Assembly: GCF_024793945.1 (NCBI RefSeq)
Contig: NZ_JANUSD010000015.1
Coordinates: forward strand, 62,001-126,000
DNA from: Emticicia fluvialis
GTDB lineage: Bacteria > Bacteroidota > Bacteroidia > Cytophagales > Spirosomataceae
Direction of reading: 5' to 3'
DNA: 64,000 nucleotides
The notes under the pieces were generated by a model. It was not told the origin of the DNA and did no database searches. It saw only the letters and a list, made by a program, of their open reading frames with translations. Made by a program: the position numbers and the translations under genes. The stretch's first letter is position 1; every line of letters begins with the position of its first letter. This document shows positions 35,112 through 43,774 of the stretch, in pieces.

Positions 35112-35945
35112 ATGTTTCAAAAATTGAATTCATCAAAAATATTAGTTTTTATACTGCTGGTTTTTGTGCCGGTTTGTTTGCGTGCCCAGAGCGCAGATGA
35201 AAAAATTTTTAAACAAATAATGGATTTGCCCAAAAGCGAAACCACTGCAAAAACAGCCATTACAATAGCGCAATCTTTTATCGGCCAGCCTTATAAGGCC
35301 GGAATGCTGGATGCCGCAGCAAATGAACAACTGGTGTGTACACTGAAAGATTTTGATTGCTGGACTTTCGTAGAAACGGTATCGGCTCTGGCTATTACCA
35401 GGCATTCTCCTATTTCAGATTTCTCAGTTTTTTTGTCATATCTTAAAAAACTTCGCTACCGCAGTGGCAACATTGAAGGCTATGCCTCAAGGCTGCATTA
35501 TTTTAAAGAATGGGCAGTAAGAGCAGAGCAAAACAAGATTGCACAAGACATGACCGAATTGATGGGTGGGGTGCCTTCTGACAAGTTGATTAATTTCATG
35601 ACCACGCACCGCAGCTTGTATCCGCATTTGCAGAAACAGGAGACCTTTGCAGAGGTTACCAGATACGAATCTGAATTAAACGGTTATGGTTTTTATTATA
35701 TACCCAAGGCTGATGTAAAAAAGATGGAGAGCCAGATTGAAGACGGAGACATCATTGCCATTACATCAAATATAGAAGGGTTAGATTTTAACCATGAGGG
35801 CTTTGCTATCCGTAAAAATGGCAGAATACATTTGCTGCATGCATCGCAGGAAATGAAAAAGGTAATGATTTCGGCAGAGCCTTTAACAGATTACCTGAAC
35901 CGGATTAAAAAACATTCCGGAATAGCCGTATTGCGGTTGTTATAG
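35112..35945 (+). CDS. DUF1460 NlpC/P60-like amidase, exported
   Basis: A 277-residue protein with a signal peptide (about residues 1-26, ending VCLRAQ). FDCWTFVETVSALAI near residue 80 holds the likely catalytic Cys, and NHEGFAIRKNGRIHLLHAS near residue 240 the His. This fits DUF1460, a papain-like family whose solved members are cysteine peptidases/amidases acting on peptidoglycan fragments. It likely acts in the periplasm on muropeptides. It ends 3 bases before the convergent amidohydrolase gene's stop. Confidence 0.87.
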   Translation: MFQKLNSSKILVFILLVFVPVCLRAQSADEKIFKQIMDLPKSETTAKTAITIAQSFIGQPYKAGMLDAAANEQLVCTLKDFDCWTFVETVSALAITRHSPISDFSVFLSYLKKLRYRSGNIEGYASRLHYFKEWAVRAEQNKIAQDMTELMGGVPSDKLINFMTTHRSLYPHLQKQETFAEVTRYESELNGYGFYYIPKADVKKMESQIEDGDIIAITSNIEGLDFNHEGFAIRKNGRIHLLHASQEMKKVMISAEPLTDYLNRIKKHSGIAVLRLL

Positions 35946-35948
35946 TGG

Positions 35949-37235
35949 CTATTCAATAATTTTTCCGTCTTTCATTACCAGTTTTATATTTCTGATGGCT
36001 TGTATGTTTTGTGCAGGGTTGCCTTCTACTACCAAAATATCGGCCAGTAAACCGGGCTTAATTCTACCTACCTGTTTTTCAATATGAAAAGCATCGGCAT
36101 TAATACTGGTTGCTGATTTCAACACATCTAAAGGCTGCATACCATATTCAACCATCATTAGCATTTCCCGGGCGTTGTCTCCATGTGCAAAAACGCCTAC
36201 ATCGCCTCCCATACAAATTTTTACGCCTGACTTTATAATCTCTTTAAAAGTCTGTTTTTTCTGCTTAATACGCTCCGGGTCAGGTTCAATGCCCTTTTTC
36301 CAGCCTCTGTATTGCAAAATTGCGTCACCGGCTGCAAGGGTAGGGCATAAGTACACGTTTTTTTCTACCATCAGTTTCCATATTTCAGGCGTGCCGTTGT
36401 CGCCATGCTCAATGGTTTCTACACCGGCTTCAATGGCTCTTCGCATTCCTTCCGGTGTTGAGGCATGCGCAACTGTTGGTCTGCCTGCACTTCGGGCTGT
36501 AGCTACAATCAGCTTAATTTCGTCAACCGTAAAAGTAGGTGCTGCTTCACCTCTCAGGCCCCATCTGTAGTCGGCATATATTTTAATTAAATCGGCGCCT
36601 TTGCCAATCTGGTTTCTTACTTTCTTTATCAAATCATCATGGCCGTCAGCCTCTTCGGCTCCTTGTGGTAAAGTAATTTCAGAAGCAAACCCTTTGGGCG
36701 CATAGCTTCCGGTGGCTACCAGCGCTTTGGTGGCAATCAGTAATCTTGGCCCCGGTATAATGTTTTCATTGATTGCCCTTTTTAAACCAACATCGTCAAA
36801 TTCGGCACCCTCAGTACCCAAATCCCGGGCAGTAGTAAAGCCCGCTTTTAAAGTTTTTTCAGCATGTGTTACAGCTCTGGCCGTTCTGTATGAGCGCGAT
36901 TCTTTTAAAACCTGGTCGTCCCAAGGGGTTTCGTTGTAAGGATGAAGAAATATATGTGTGTGGCCTTCAATGAGCCCTGGCAAAAGTGTACAGTTTTTCA
37001 GGTCAATAATTCGGGTGTCTTTATCAAGGTCTTTCTCAATGTTTGTCTGTAACCCAACATTTTCTATTTTATTGTTTTTTATTAACACACCATAGTTTTC
37101 AAAGATTTTTTCACCATCAAAAACCCGGGCAGGTTTCAGATAAAAGGCAGGTTGTGCCTGAAGGCTGCACGAGCCTGTTACGAACAATGAGAACAATATG
37201 AGTCTTTTAATAAAATGTAGTCGCATAAGATGCAT
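35949..37235 (-). CDS. Exported metal-dependent amidohydrolase (imidazolonepropionase/prolidase-like)
   Basis: A 428-residue TIM-barrel amidohydrolase with a signal peptide (HFIKRLILFSLFVTGSCSLQAQ). The metal site is visible: GHTHIFLHP (two His), KIYADYR with the Lys that is carboxylated in binuclear relatives, AHASTPEG and IEHGDNG (His), GGDVG (Asp). The split beta-sandwich domain is formed by both ends (ending KDGKIIE). Such exported amidohydrolases act on small amides, dipeptides or cyclic imides; substrate unknown. The TGSC could be a weak lipobox, making a lipoprotein possible. Confidence 0.88.
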   Translation of the reverse strand: MHLMRLHFIKRLILFSLFVTGSCSLQAQPAFYLKPARVFDGEKIFENYGVLIKNNKIENVGLQTNIEKDLDKDTRIIDLKNCTLLPGLIEGHTHIFLHPYNETPWDDQVLKESRSYRTARAVTHAEKTLKAGFTTARDLGTEGAEFDDVGLKRAINENIIPGPRLLIATKALVATGSYAPKGFASEITLPQGAEEADGHDDLIKKVRNQIGKGADLIKIYADYRWGLRGEAAPTFTVDEIKLIVATARSAGRPTVAHASTPEGMRRAIEAGVETIEHGDNGTPEIWKLMVEKNVYLCPTLAAGDAILQYRGWKKGIEPDPERIKQKKQTFKEIIKSGVKICMGGDVGVFAHGDNAREMLMMVEYGMQPLDVLKSATSINADAFHIEKQVGRIKPGLLADILVVEGNPAQNIQAIRNIKLVMKDGKIIE

Positions 37236-37264
37236 TTATTGAATAGTTTGGTAATAAAAGGCAG

Positions 37265-37432
37265 TTATTGCCTGAAACGTCTGAGGCCGATGAGCCCAAC
37301 GGTAATAAAAACAAGACCCATCACCAAATTAGAAATAGTAACTGTAGGTGTAAAAAAACGGAGCGAAATAATGAGTACGCCGCATGTAATAGCTATGTAG
37401 CTGGCATAAAATGAAAGCTTGTTTTTATCCAT
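37265..37432 (-). CDS. 55-residue two-helix membrane miniprotein
   Basis: A small frame on the minus strand that starts with ATG at 37432: MDKNKLSFYASYIAITCG, followed by VLIISLRFF, a short polar turn, then NLVMGLVFITVGLIGLRRFRQ and a stop. It predicts two transmembrane helices with a short cytoplasmic N-terminus and an Arg-rich C-terminus, an arrangement of real miniproteins rather than chance. It fills most of an otherwise empty 300-base gap between the amidohydrolase (same strand, 29 bases downstream) and the divergent nucleoside-kinase-like gene. Function unknown. Confidence 0.65.
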   Translation of the reverse strand: MDKNKLSFYASYIAITCGVLIISLRFFTPTVTISNLVMGLVFITVGLIGLRRFRQ

Positions 37433-37535
37433 TTGTATCAGGTCAGGTAATTGATTTGAATTTTATTCAAAAATAAACTTTTATTTAATTTTATTGCCTG
37501 AATTTTACATTTTTACGAAATAATCAAAGAATCAC

Positions 37536-38054
37536 ATGCTTATTGGTATAGGCGGGGTGAGCCGCTCCGGTAAAAGTACGCTGGCCAATCTTCTGGTAAC
37601 CCATTTCAGGAAAAACGGCAAAAAAGTAATTGTTTTTCATCAGGACGATTTTGTGTTTCCGGAAACGCAGATTCCGAAGATAAAGAACCGGACAGACTGG
37701 GAGTCTCCTCATTCTATTGATTTCCCATTGTTTGAAGAAGTGCTGGTGCAGTTTAAAGAGAAATTTGATGTAGTAATAGCCGAAGGACTCTTCGCTTTTC
37801 ATAGCGACTCTATCAATGCGCTATACGACAAGAAAATCTTTGTTAAAATCTCTAAACGCACTTTCCTGATCAGAAAAGCTATGGATACCCGATGGGGATA
37901 TGAGCCTACCTGGTTTATTGAACATATTTGGGGGTCGTTTCAGAAATACGGTAAGCCATCGGCCCATGTGAAAGATATGCTGGGTGTGAGCGGAGAAGAT
38001 GAATTTGATATGGACAAAGTGATTAAGTATATCCAAAAAGGCAATAAAAGCTAG
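37536..38054 (+). CDS. Uridine kinase-like P-loop nucleoside kinase
   Basis: A 172-residue P-loop kinase. The Walker A motif is GGVSRSGKST at residues 6-15, followed by the base-binding FHQDDFVFPETQIP, the TDWESPHSIDF substrate loop, Walker B-like VVIAEGLFAF (about 79-88), and lid Arg residues in RTFLIRKAMDTRWGYEP. The pattern resembles uridine/nicotinamide-riboside kinases, so phosphorylation of a nucleoside at the 5' position is likely; the exact nucleoside cannot be told. Confidence 0.8.
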   Translation: MLIGIGGVSRSGKSTLANLLVTHFRKNGKKVIVFHQDDFVFPETQIPKIKNRTDWESPHSIDFPLFEEVLVQFKEKFDVVIAEGLFAFHSDSINALYDKKIFVKISKRTFLIRKAMDTRWGYEPTWFIEHIWGSFQKYGKPSAHVKDMLGVSGEDEFDMDKVIKYIQKGNKS

Positions 38055-38141
38055 CGTAGGCTCTTCATTAGATTTTCAACGATTAATTTTTGAATTTGTT
38101 CTATTTAACAGACCTTTGCATTCTCATTAAAAATCAGTTCA

Positions 38142-39023
38142 ATGAATCTTATAGACGGAAAATTAATTTCGGCTCAGGTAAAACAGGAGTTAAAAGAAGA
38201 AGTTGAAAAACTAAAGGCAGAAGGTGGTAAAACCCCACATCTGGCGGCCATATTAGTTGGCAGCAATGGTTCAAGTGAAACCTATGTAGCCAGTAAAATT
38301 AGGTCTTGCGAAGAAATAGGGTTTAAATCTACTCTTATCAGAAGAGATGAAAGTGTTACTGAACAAGAGCTGCTGGAGGTGATTCAACAGCTGAACGACG
38401 ACGAAGATATTGACGGCTTTATAGTACAGCTTCCGCTGCCTGCCCAGATAAATGTTGAAAAAGTAATTGAAGCCATAGAACCCAGAAAAGACGTAGACGG
38501 TTTTCATCCTATCAACATAGGCCGAATGGCCAAGGGGTTGCCTGCCTACATTTCTGCTACACCGTTTGGGGTATTGGAATTAATTAAAAGATATAAAATA
38601 GAAACCGCCGGTAAACACTGTGTGGTAGTAGGCCGCAGCCAGATAGTAGGCTTGCCTATGAGTATTCTGATGCAGCGCAATGCGTACCCTGGCAACTGTA
38701 CGGTTTCTTTGGTACATAGCCGCACGCCGAATCTGGCTGAAATCACGTGCCAGGCTGATATTCTGATTGCAGCATTAGGAAAACCTGAATTTATTACTGC
38801 CGATATGGTGAAAGAAGGAGCTGTGGTAATAGACGTTGGCTTAACCAGAGTAGTAGACCCCACCAAGAAAAGTGGCTTTGCCCTGAAAGGAGATGTGAAA
38901 TTTGACGAAGTGGCGCCTAAGAGCAGTTACATTACGCCTGTACCCGGTGGCGTGGGCCTTATGACAGTAGCCGCGCTGATGTACAACACGCTGTTATCGG
39001 CCAGAAGAGAAATTTATAAATAA
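38142..39023 (+). CDS. folD: Bifunctional methylenetetrahydrofolate dehydrogenase / methenyltetrahydrofolate cyclohydrolase
   Basis: A 293-residue FolD of one-carbon metabolism, interconverting 5,10-methylene- and 10-formyl-tetrahydrofolate with NADP. YVASKIRSCEEIGF holds the catalytic Tyr-x-x-x-Lys, IDGFIVQLPLPAQI and KDVDGFHPINIGRM are signature motifs, VVGRSQIVGLPMS starts the NADP-binding fold, and PVPGGVGLMTVAALMYNT closes it. The length is normal. It has its own terminator and no operon partner. Confidence 0.96.
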   Translation: MNLIDGKLISAQVKQELKEEVEKLKAEGGKTPHLAAILVGSNGSSETYVASKIRSCEEIGFKSTLIRRDESVTEQELLEVIQQLNDDEDIDGFIVQLPLPAQINVEKVIEAIEPRKDVDGFHPINIGRMAKGLPAYISATPFGVLELIKRYKIETAGKHCVVVGRSQIVGLPMSILMQRNAYPGNCTVSLVHSRTPNLAEITCQADILIAALGKPEFITADMVKEGAVVIDVGLTRVVDPTKKSGFALKGDVKFDEVAPKSSYITPVPGGVGLMTVAALMYNTLLSARREIYK

Positions 39024-39027
39024 ACCA

Positions 39028-39056
39028 AAAAGGGGCTTAGGCCCCCTTTCTTTTTT
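39028..39056 (+). terminator. Terminator of folD
   Basis: AAAGGGGC and GCCCCCTTT pair around a short loop and are followed by CTTTTTT. Confidence 0.8.
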
Positions 39057-39059
39057 ATA

Positions 39060-39272
39060 TTAATGATTGATAAAGAGTTGATGAACAATAGATTTACCGC
39101 TTTCGGTTTGTAGTTCAACAAAGTATATACCATCTTTAAGCTTTTCAACATCAAACTCTTGTTGGTTGCCTGCTTCCAGATTTTGTTTCTGTACGATTCT
39201 CCCCTTAGAGTCTTTTAATAATGCTGTTGTTTTCATGGTGTTGAACGATTGTTTATTAAAGTCTGCAGTCAT
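39060..39272 (-). CDS. Free-standing T9SS sorting-domain-like miniprotein
   Basis: A 70-residue frame (58 from an internal Met at 39236). TTALLKDSKGRIVQKQNLEAG, FDVEKLKDGIYFVELQTESGKS and a C-terminal HQLFINH are almost exactly the plan of the type A C-terminal sorting domain of the type IX secretion system (Lxx-G-Y-x-x-x-v followed by a basic end). Here it is nearly the whole protein, with no cargo and no signal peptide. It could be a decayed relic of a larger exported protein or a short functional protein. It is convergent with folD. Upstream (39273-39660) no coding continuation is seen. Confidence 0.55.
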   Translation of the reverse strand: MTADFNKQSFNTMKTTALLKDSKGRIVQKQNLEAGNQQEFDVEKLKDGIYFVELQTESGKSIVHQLFINH

Positions 39273-39660
39273 GATGTTATTTTTTTTCTTTTAAGACGAA
39301 ACTTTGACAACACTTAGTTGCATTGGTTTAATCTTTATTTGCATTTTATTGCTAAAAGTAACGGTTTTGATTTATTAAACAAGAGTAGTTGTTTTTTTTC
39401 AACGCATTTTTGTAGTTAACTTACGCTTTAGTATAAAATACTTATTGAAGGGGTACAAGTTAGCAGTTACCTGATATGGTAAATCTAATGAAATGAAGGG
39501 GGATTTTTAGATTACAGACTGGGCTTGGGCGTTTCTGCAAGCTGAAGAACTTACCATTAAAAATAATGTAGAATATGCCATTTTGAAGCACTCGTATGTG
39601 TGCTGTAATGGAATTGGAAGGTCTCAAAAATCAAAATACTAATGAAAACAGTGCAAAAAA
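39273..39660. other. Intergenic region with no gene recognised
   Basis: 388 AT-rich bases between the sorting-domain-like gene and the vWA gene. Frames on both strands are broken by stops, and no convincing promoter or RNA was seen. Confidence 0.5.
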
Positions 39661-40857
39661 CTAAGGCCTGAATATCAGTTTTGTAGTATAGAATTTCCCT
39701 TTCTGAAACTGAAAATAGATTTTACCTACCCTGATAACCGTCATTTCTTTGATGTTGTCGGGGTTATTGAGGTCATCTTCAAGGGTATGAATACTTCCAT
39801 TGGTCTTTTTGGCAATCTGAACATAGTCTGACTGAAACGCCAGGTCTTTTTTATAGGTTTCGCCGCAAAGTATAATATGCGTTTTCTTTTTAACCTTCGA
39901 TAAGTGCTTCATGTCTTTAACGGGGCTGCTGTTATCGGCAATCATGATAATCTCATCAGCTTCCGGAAAGTGTTTTTGTGCATATAATAAAGCTTCAATG
40001 TTGTTCTCGGGTTTGTCGTTATTGTTTTCTGTATTGCTTATGGCGGCAAACATGGCATCCCACAACTGCATTTCATTCTTTTCTTTTACCATAAACATTT
40101 TACCGGGCAGCTTGCCTTTGGTCTGGTTGCCCAAGCTGTCGCAATCGGTAAAGAAAACCACTCCTTTCACACTGGTGTTGTCGGCATTTTCGGTTATCCA
40201 GTCAAATACCTGAGTGGTGTACGGAAACATGCTCGACGTCATGTCGCACACAATCACTACATTTTTCCATTTTTCAATGTTTCTGTCCAGTGCCTGGTAA
40301 GAGGTAAGTTCGTATGTTTTACCTAACTGGCGCACCCGAAGTATTTTGTCGCTCATTGAAATGGCAGAAGCGTTCAGATACCGGATTTCCTTGTCGAGCA
40401 AATCAGGATGAATTTTGGGTGCGGTAGTGGTTAATTTCCTGGAGGCCAGCTTATTTATGTGAAGGTTCGAAAAAGTTTCGGGTTTAAAGTTTTCAGCGTT
40501 TTTTTCTGGTGCCTCAATTTCTTTGGCAATAGCAGGCGGATTAACCTTTTTCAGGTCGGTTTCTTCTGCTGCCTCAGTGTCTTTAGACATTGGCTGAACC
40601 ACCGTTTCCGGTTTGTTTTCAGGCTTTACAAAAGGTGATTCTAACGATATTTGTTGTATAATTTCTACCTCATGGTTATTGTAAAGGTAAAAACCCAAAC
40701 CGGCCATCATAAGAACAGCGCCGGGAATAGCAAAGCGAAGAAAAGAACTAATCTTTATTTTGCGTTGCATTTTCTTCCAGTCTTCCGGCGAATAATCCGG
40801 CTGGAAGCTATCCAGCTTCTCCCTGATTATCCGATGAAATTTTTCTTCTTCTGACAT
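39661..40857 (-). CDS. Membrane-anchored vWA-domain protein, likely anti-sigma partner
   Basis: A 398-residue protein. A cytoplasmic N-terminus (MSEEEKFHRIIREKLDSFQPDYSPEDWKKMQ, residues 1-31) resembles the anti-sigma tails found in Bacteroidota next to ECF sigma genes. One transmembrane segment (about 38-58) is followed by a Pro/Glu/Lys-rich linker (about 70-160). A von Willebrand A-like domain then begins at NVVIVCDMTSSMFPYT with a DxTxS MIDAS motif near residue 207 and continues to about 370. The gene begins 2 bases after the sigma factor's stop on the same strand. The pairing suggests surface signal transduction; anti-sigma function is inference. Confidence 0.7.
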   Translation of the reverse strand: MSEEEKFHRIIREKLDSFQPDYSPEDWKKMQRKIKISSFLRFAIPGAVLMMAGLGFYLYNNHEVEIIQQISLESPFVKPENKPETVVQPMSKDTEAAEETDLKKVNPPAIAKEIEAPEKNAENFKPETFSNLHINKLASRKLTTTAPKIHPDLLDKEIRYLNASAISMSDKILRVRQLGKTYELTSYQALDRNIEKWKNVVIVCDMTSSMFPYTTQVFDWITENADNTSVKGVVFFTDCDSLGNQTKGKLPGKMFMVKEKNEMQLWDAMFAAISNTENNNDKPENNIEALLYAQKHFPEADEIIMIADNSSPVKDMKHLSKVKKKTHIILCGETYKKDLAFQSDYVQIAKKTNGSIHTLEDDLNNPDNIKEMTVIRVGKIYFQFQKGKFYTTKLIFRP

Positions 40858-40859
40858 GA

Positions 40860-41450
40860 CTACAATATTTTCGTTAATTTTTGACGAAGCAGCCCATTAG
40901 CCAACGATAAATTGGCTCTGGATGTACTTTCTGCAATCTTTAACATTTCTGCAATTTCTTTGTGAGAGTATCCTTCAATAGCATACAAATTAAAAACAAT
41001 CCGGTAATTGGATGGTAAACTCTGAACGGCCGCCATGATATCTTCAGATGAAAGACGGGCGTAAACTGATTCGTCGCCGAAGTTTTGTTCAGCTATGTTT
41101 TCAGACAACTCAGCCGATTGCTTATTTATATTTTTTCTGTAATGATCTATGGCGCCGTTAATCATTATACGCCGTAACCAGGGCTTAATACTCTCAATAT
41201 TATCAATTTTGTGCAGATTTCTGAAAACTTTCAGAAATCCATCATTCATTATTTCCAAAGCATCTTCTCTGTTTTCACAATAACTCAGGCAGGCAGATAA
41301 TGCAAATCCATGAAAATGCTCATAGAAGATTTTCATGGCCTTTTCATTGCCTTTCAGGCAGTTTTCGACAACCTCCATCAAACTATTCGAGGTCAATAGC
41401 TTTTTTCTGGTTAAGGTTTTAAAGTAAATTTCTGCTGTCTGTGTTGTCAT
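40860..41450 (-). CDS. ECF-type RNA polymerase sigma-70 factor
   Basis: A 196-residue extracytoplasmic-function sigma factor. Region 2 is FALSACLSYCENREDALEIMNDGFLKVFRNL (about 48-78) with the following IKPWLRRIMINGAIDHYRK, and region 4 is SLPSNYRIVFNLYAIEGYSHKEIAEMLKIAESTSRANLSLAN (about 147-188) holding the helix-turn-helix. An internal Met at 41378 is a second possible start. The downstream gene, 2 bases away, encodes a membrane vWA protein that probably controls it. Confidence 0.92.
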   Translation of the reverse strand: MTTQTAEIYFKTLTRKKLLTSNSLMEVVENCLKGNEKAMKIFYEHFHGFALSACLSYCENREDALEIMNDGFLKVFRNLHKIDNIESIKPWLRRIMINGAIDHYRKNINKQSAELSENIAEQNFGDESVYARLSSEDIMAAVQSLPSNYRIVFNLYAIEGYSHKEIAEMLKIAESTSRANLSLANGLLRQKLTKIL

Positions 41451-41606
41451 GGGAAATTTACGTTTGAAAATTCAGGTGCTTTTTATCAAGACGTAAATTA
41501 CCTTTCAAAACGCTGTTGAAAATAATTCTTTTTCCCGGTTTCAGGCAGATTTTTATTTGCTGGTCTGGAGAAGCAAACTATTCATGCGTAGCTAGTCAAG
41601 CAAAAT

Positions 41607-41984
41607 TCAGACACGCGCCTGCATGGCCCTGGCGGTTTGCTTCCGCTTCGGATACACGTAGTCAAAGCCGTTCTGAACTTTAAGGTTATAATCAAAAAAC
41701 TCAATTGCCCTTTGCAGGTGGCTGCGGTTAATGGCCACAAAATAAGGTCTTTTACCAGCCCCTTTACGTACCAGCCGGGCATCAAGTTTAAAAATTGTAC
41801 CTTCCGGATAAGTGCCAATCAGTTTTGAAGGGCAACTTATTTTTATGTCGCGCGGTACCTGCTGGCCTAAAATGGTGGTCAGCCGCATTCTTCTTTTATT
41901 GATGTCGAAAAAAGATTCGGCAAAGATATCTATAAAGAAAACCTTGTTTAGTTCCGGAACCTCATCCAATAAAGACAACTGCAT
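41607..41984 (-). CDS. Hypothetical protein
   Basis: A 125-residue, basic protein (many Lys and Arg) with no signal peptide or membrane segment. N-terminal LSLLDEVPELNKVFFIDIFAES and the later FKLDARLVRKGAGKRPYFVAINRSHLQRAIEFFDYNLKVQ suggest a compact alpha/beta domain; no family recognised. A candidate promoter (TAGATTTG on the minus strand, 42043-42050) lies 58 bases upstream. It is divergent from prs and downstream of the ECF gene's start. Confidence 0.55.
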   Translation of the reverse strand: MQLSLLDEVPELNKVFFIDIFAESFFDINKRRMRLTTILGQQVPRDIKISCPSKLIGTYPEGTIFKLDARLVRKGAGKRPYFVAINRSHLQRAIEFFDYNLKVQNGFDYVYPKRKQTARAMQARV

Positions 41985-42042
41985 TCGCTTTGGTGTTTAG
42001 CAACCTGAGTGCACACCCACTACAGGCATTTTGGGAATTATG

Positions 42043-42050
42043 CAAATCTA
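42043..42050 (-). promoter_or_regulatory. Candidate -7 element for the hypothetical gene at 41984
   Basis: TAGATTTG on the minus strand fits TAnnTTTG; the -33 region is weak. Confidence 0.4.
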
Positions 42051-42103
42051 TACAAAATTTGAAAATATTCTAAACAGGTATGTGATTTTTTAAGTAAAAA
42101 GCG

Positions 42104-42111
42104 TACCTTTG
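42104..42111 (+). promoter_or_regulatory. -7 element of the prs promoter
   Basis: TACCTTTG fits TAnnTTTG exactly, with a TGTG-like -33 element about 19 bases upstream. Initiation near 42117 gives a 20-base leader. Confidence 0.6.
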
Positions 42112-42137
42112 CGAATCTTTTTTTGAAGTGTAAACAA

Positions 42138-43088
42138 ATGGCAGAAGTTAAGATTTTTTCAGGTACGTCATCAAGGTATTTGGCCAGTCGGGTTGCCGAT
42201 TATTATGGCAAAGATTTAGGAAGCGTAAGCATCAACCGTTTTGCTGATAGCGAAATTTCGGTAAGCTTTGATGAATCTGTAAGAGGGTGTGATGTGTTTC
42301 TGGTTCAGTCGACATTTCCTCCGGGAGATAATATCATGGAGCTCTTAATGCTGATTGATGCTGCCAGACGTGCCTCGGCCCACTATGTTTGTGCAGTTAT
42401 ACCCTATTTTGGATATGCCAGACAAGACAGAAAAGATAAGCCAAGGGTTGGCATAACAGCCAAGCTGATTGCCAATATGCTTACAGCTGCCGGTGCAGAC
42501 AGGGTAATGACCATGGACCTGCACGCCGGCCAGATTCAGGGCTTTTTTGATATTCCGGTTGACCACCTGGAGGGTACATCAGTTTTTGTGCCTTACCTGA
42601 AAACCCAGAATCTGGAAAATATCAAGTTTGCATCTCCTGACGTAGGCGGGGTGGCGCGTTGCCGCAAGTTTGCCTCTTTTTTTGATGCAGATATTGTGAT
42701 TTGCGACAAGCACCGTAAAAAAGCAAACGAAATAGCCTCTATGCAACTGATTGGTGATGTGGAGGGCTCTGATGTGATTCTGGTTGATGACCTGATTGAC
42801 ACCGGAGGAACCATCTGCAAAGCTGCCGATCTTATTTTATCTAAAGGTGCCAGGTCGGTTCGTGCTTTCTGTACGCACCCGGTGCTTTCTGGTAAAGCTA
42901 ACGAAAATATATCAAATTCGGCTCTTACCGAACTGGTAGTAACTGATACCATTCCATTGCGCTACGACAACCAGAAAATCAAGGTGTTGTCTGTTGCTGA
43001 ACTATTCGGCAAGGCTATTGGGCGTATCAGAGATAACGGGTCTATTAGCACATTATTTATAAATTATCAACAGAATCTGGGCTTCTGA
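42138..43088 (+). CDS. prs: Ribose-phosphate pyrophosphokinase
   Basis: About 316 residues; the ATG at 42138 (MAEVKIFSGTSS) is chosen over an upstream TTG. It makes PRPP from ribose-5-phosphate and ATP in the cytoplasm. Typical segments are SINRFADSEI, YFGYARQDRKDKPR (the ATP-binding flexible loop), TMDLHAGQIQGFFDIPVDHL, SPDVGGVARC and the PRPP-binding loop VILVDDLIDTGGT. The length matches. It precedes rplY by 34 bases, the usual order in this phylum, so both are probably in one transcript. Confidence 0.96.
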   Translation: MAEVKIFSGTSSRYLASRVADYYGKDLGSVSINRFADSEISVSFDESVRGCDVFLVQSTFPPGDNIMELLMLIDAARRASAHYVCAVIPYFGYARQDRKDKPRVGITAKLIANMLTAAGADRVMTMDLHAGQIQGFFDIPVDHLEGTSVFVPYLKTQNLENIKFASPDVGGVARCRKFASFFDADIVICDKHRKKANEIASMQLIGDVEGSDVILVDDLIDTGGTICKAADLILSKGARSVRAFCTHPVLSGKANENISNSALTELVVTDTIPLRYDNQKIKVLSVAELFGKAIGRIRDNGSISTLFINYQQNLGF

Positions 43089-43122
43089 CAAGAACCCGAT
43101 TCATTATTTAAACTTTACAAAA

Positions 43123-43683
43123 ATGAAAAAAACTGAGATTGTAGGGTATAACAGAGCGAATCTCGGACGCCAGGCTTCACAGGAATTGCGCGCGCAAGGT
43201 ATGGTTCCATGTGTTCTTTACGGTGGTGCCGATCAGGTTTCGTTCTATGCGCCTGCTTATTTGTTCCGTGACCTATTGTTCACTCCAGATGCTTACGAAG
43301 TAACCATCAATATTGAAGGCAAAGTATATACAGGTATCTTGCAGGATTCACAATACCATCCTGTAAATGACCAGATTATCCATGCTGACTTCCTGGAAAT
43401 TACACCTGATAAAATTATCAAGGTAGCGGTTCCTATCAAATTGCACGGTCCGTCAGAAGGACAAAAGAAAGGGGGTAAACTGGTTCAGAAAATGCAAAAA
43501 CTACGTTTGCAAGGGCCAGCCAAACATATTCCTGATTACGTAAACGTTGATATCAAAGACCTTGACTTAGGTAAATCTATCAAAGTAGGTGCTATTGGTG
43601 AAATTGAAGGTGTTAAAATCCTTGATGCCGCCAGCAATCCTTTGGCAGTTATTACCATTCCTCGTTCTTTGCGTCAGCAATAA
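43123..43683 (+). CDS. rplY: 50S ribosomal protein L25/general stress protein Ctc
   Basis: A 186-residue L25 of the Ctc type. The N-terminal 5S-rRNA-binding beta-barrel (TEIVGYNRANLGRQASQELRAQGMVPCVLYGG, HPVNDQIIHADFLEI) is followed by the C-terminal Ctc domain (about 95-186). It binds 5S rRNA in the large ribosomal subunit. It follows prs by 34 bases. The peptidyl-tRNA hydrolase gene that often comes next is absent here. Confidence 0.94.
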   Translation: MKKTEIVGYNRANLGRQASQELRAQGMVPCVLYGGADQVSFYAPAYLFRDLLFTPDAYEVTINIEGKVYTGILQDSQYHPVNDQIIHADFLEITPDKIIKVAVPIKLHGPSEGQKKGGKLVQKMQKLRLQGPAKHIPDYVNVDIKDLDLGKSIKVGAIGEIEGVKILDAASNPLAVITIPRSLRQQ

Positions 43684-43710
43684 GATTGAGCTAATCGCTA
43701 ATAGATATTT

Positions 43711-43741
43711 AACGGGCCGGCAACGGTCCGTTATTTTTTTG
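43711..43741 (+). terminator. Terminator of prs-rplY
   Basis: AACGG and CCGTT form a stem with inner GCC/GGT pairing and are followed by ATTTTTTT. Confidence 0.75.
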
Positions 43742-43774
43742 AAGTTTAGATACGGCGGCTTGGGGGCTGATGAT

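Noticed and set aside
41582..41818. Overlapping minus-strand frame of 78 residues
   Set aside because: It is out of frame with and largely inside the better 125-residue frame at 41607-41984, and its translation has no protein-like pattern.
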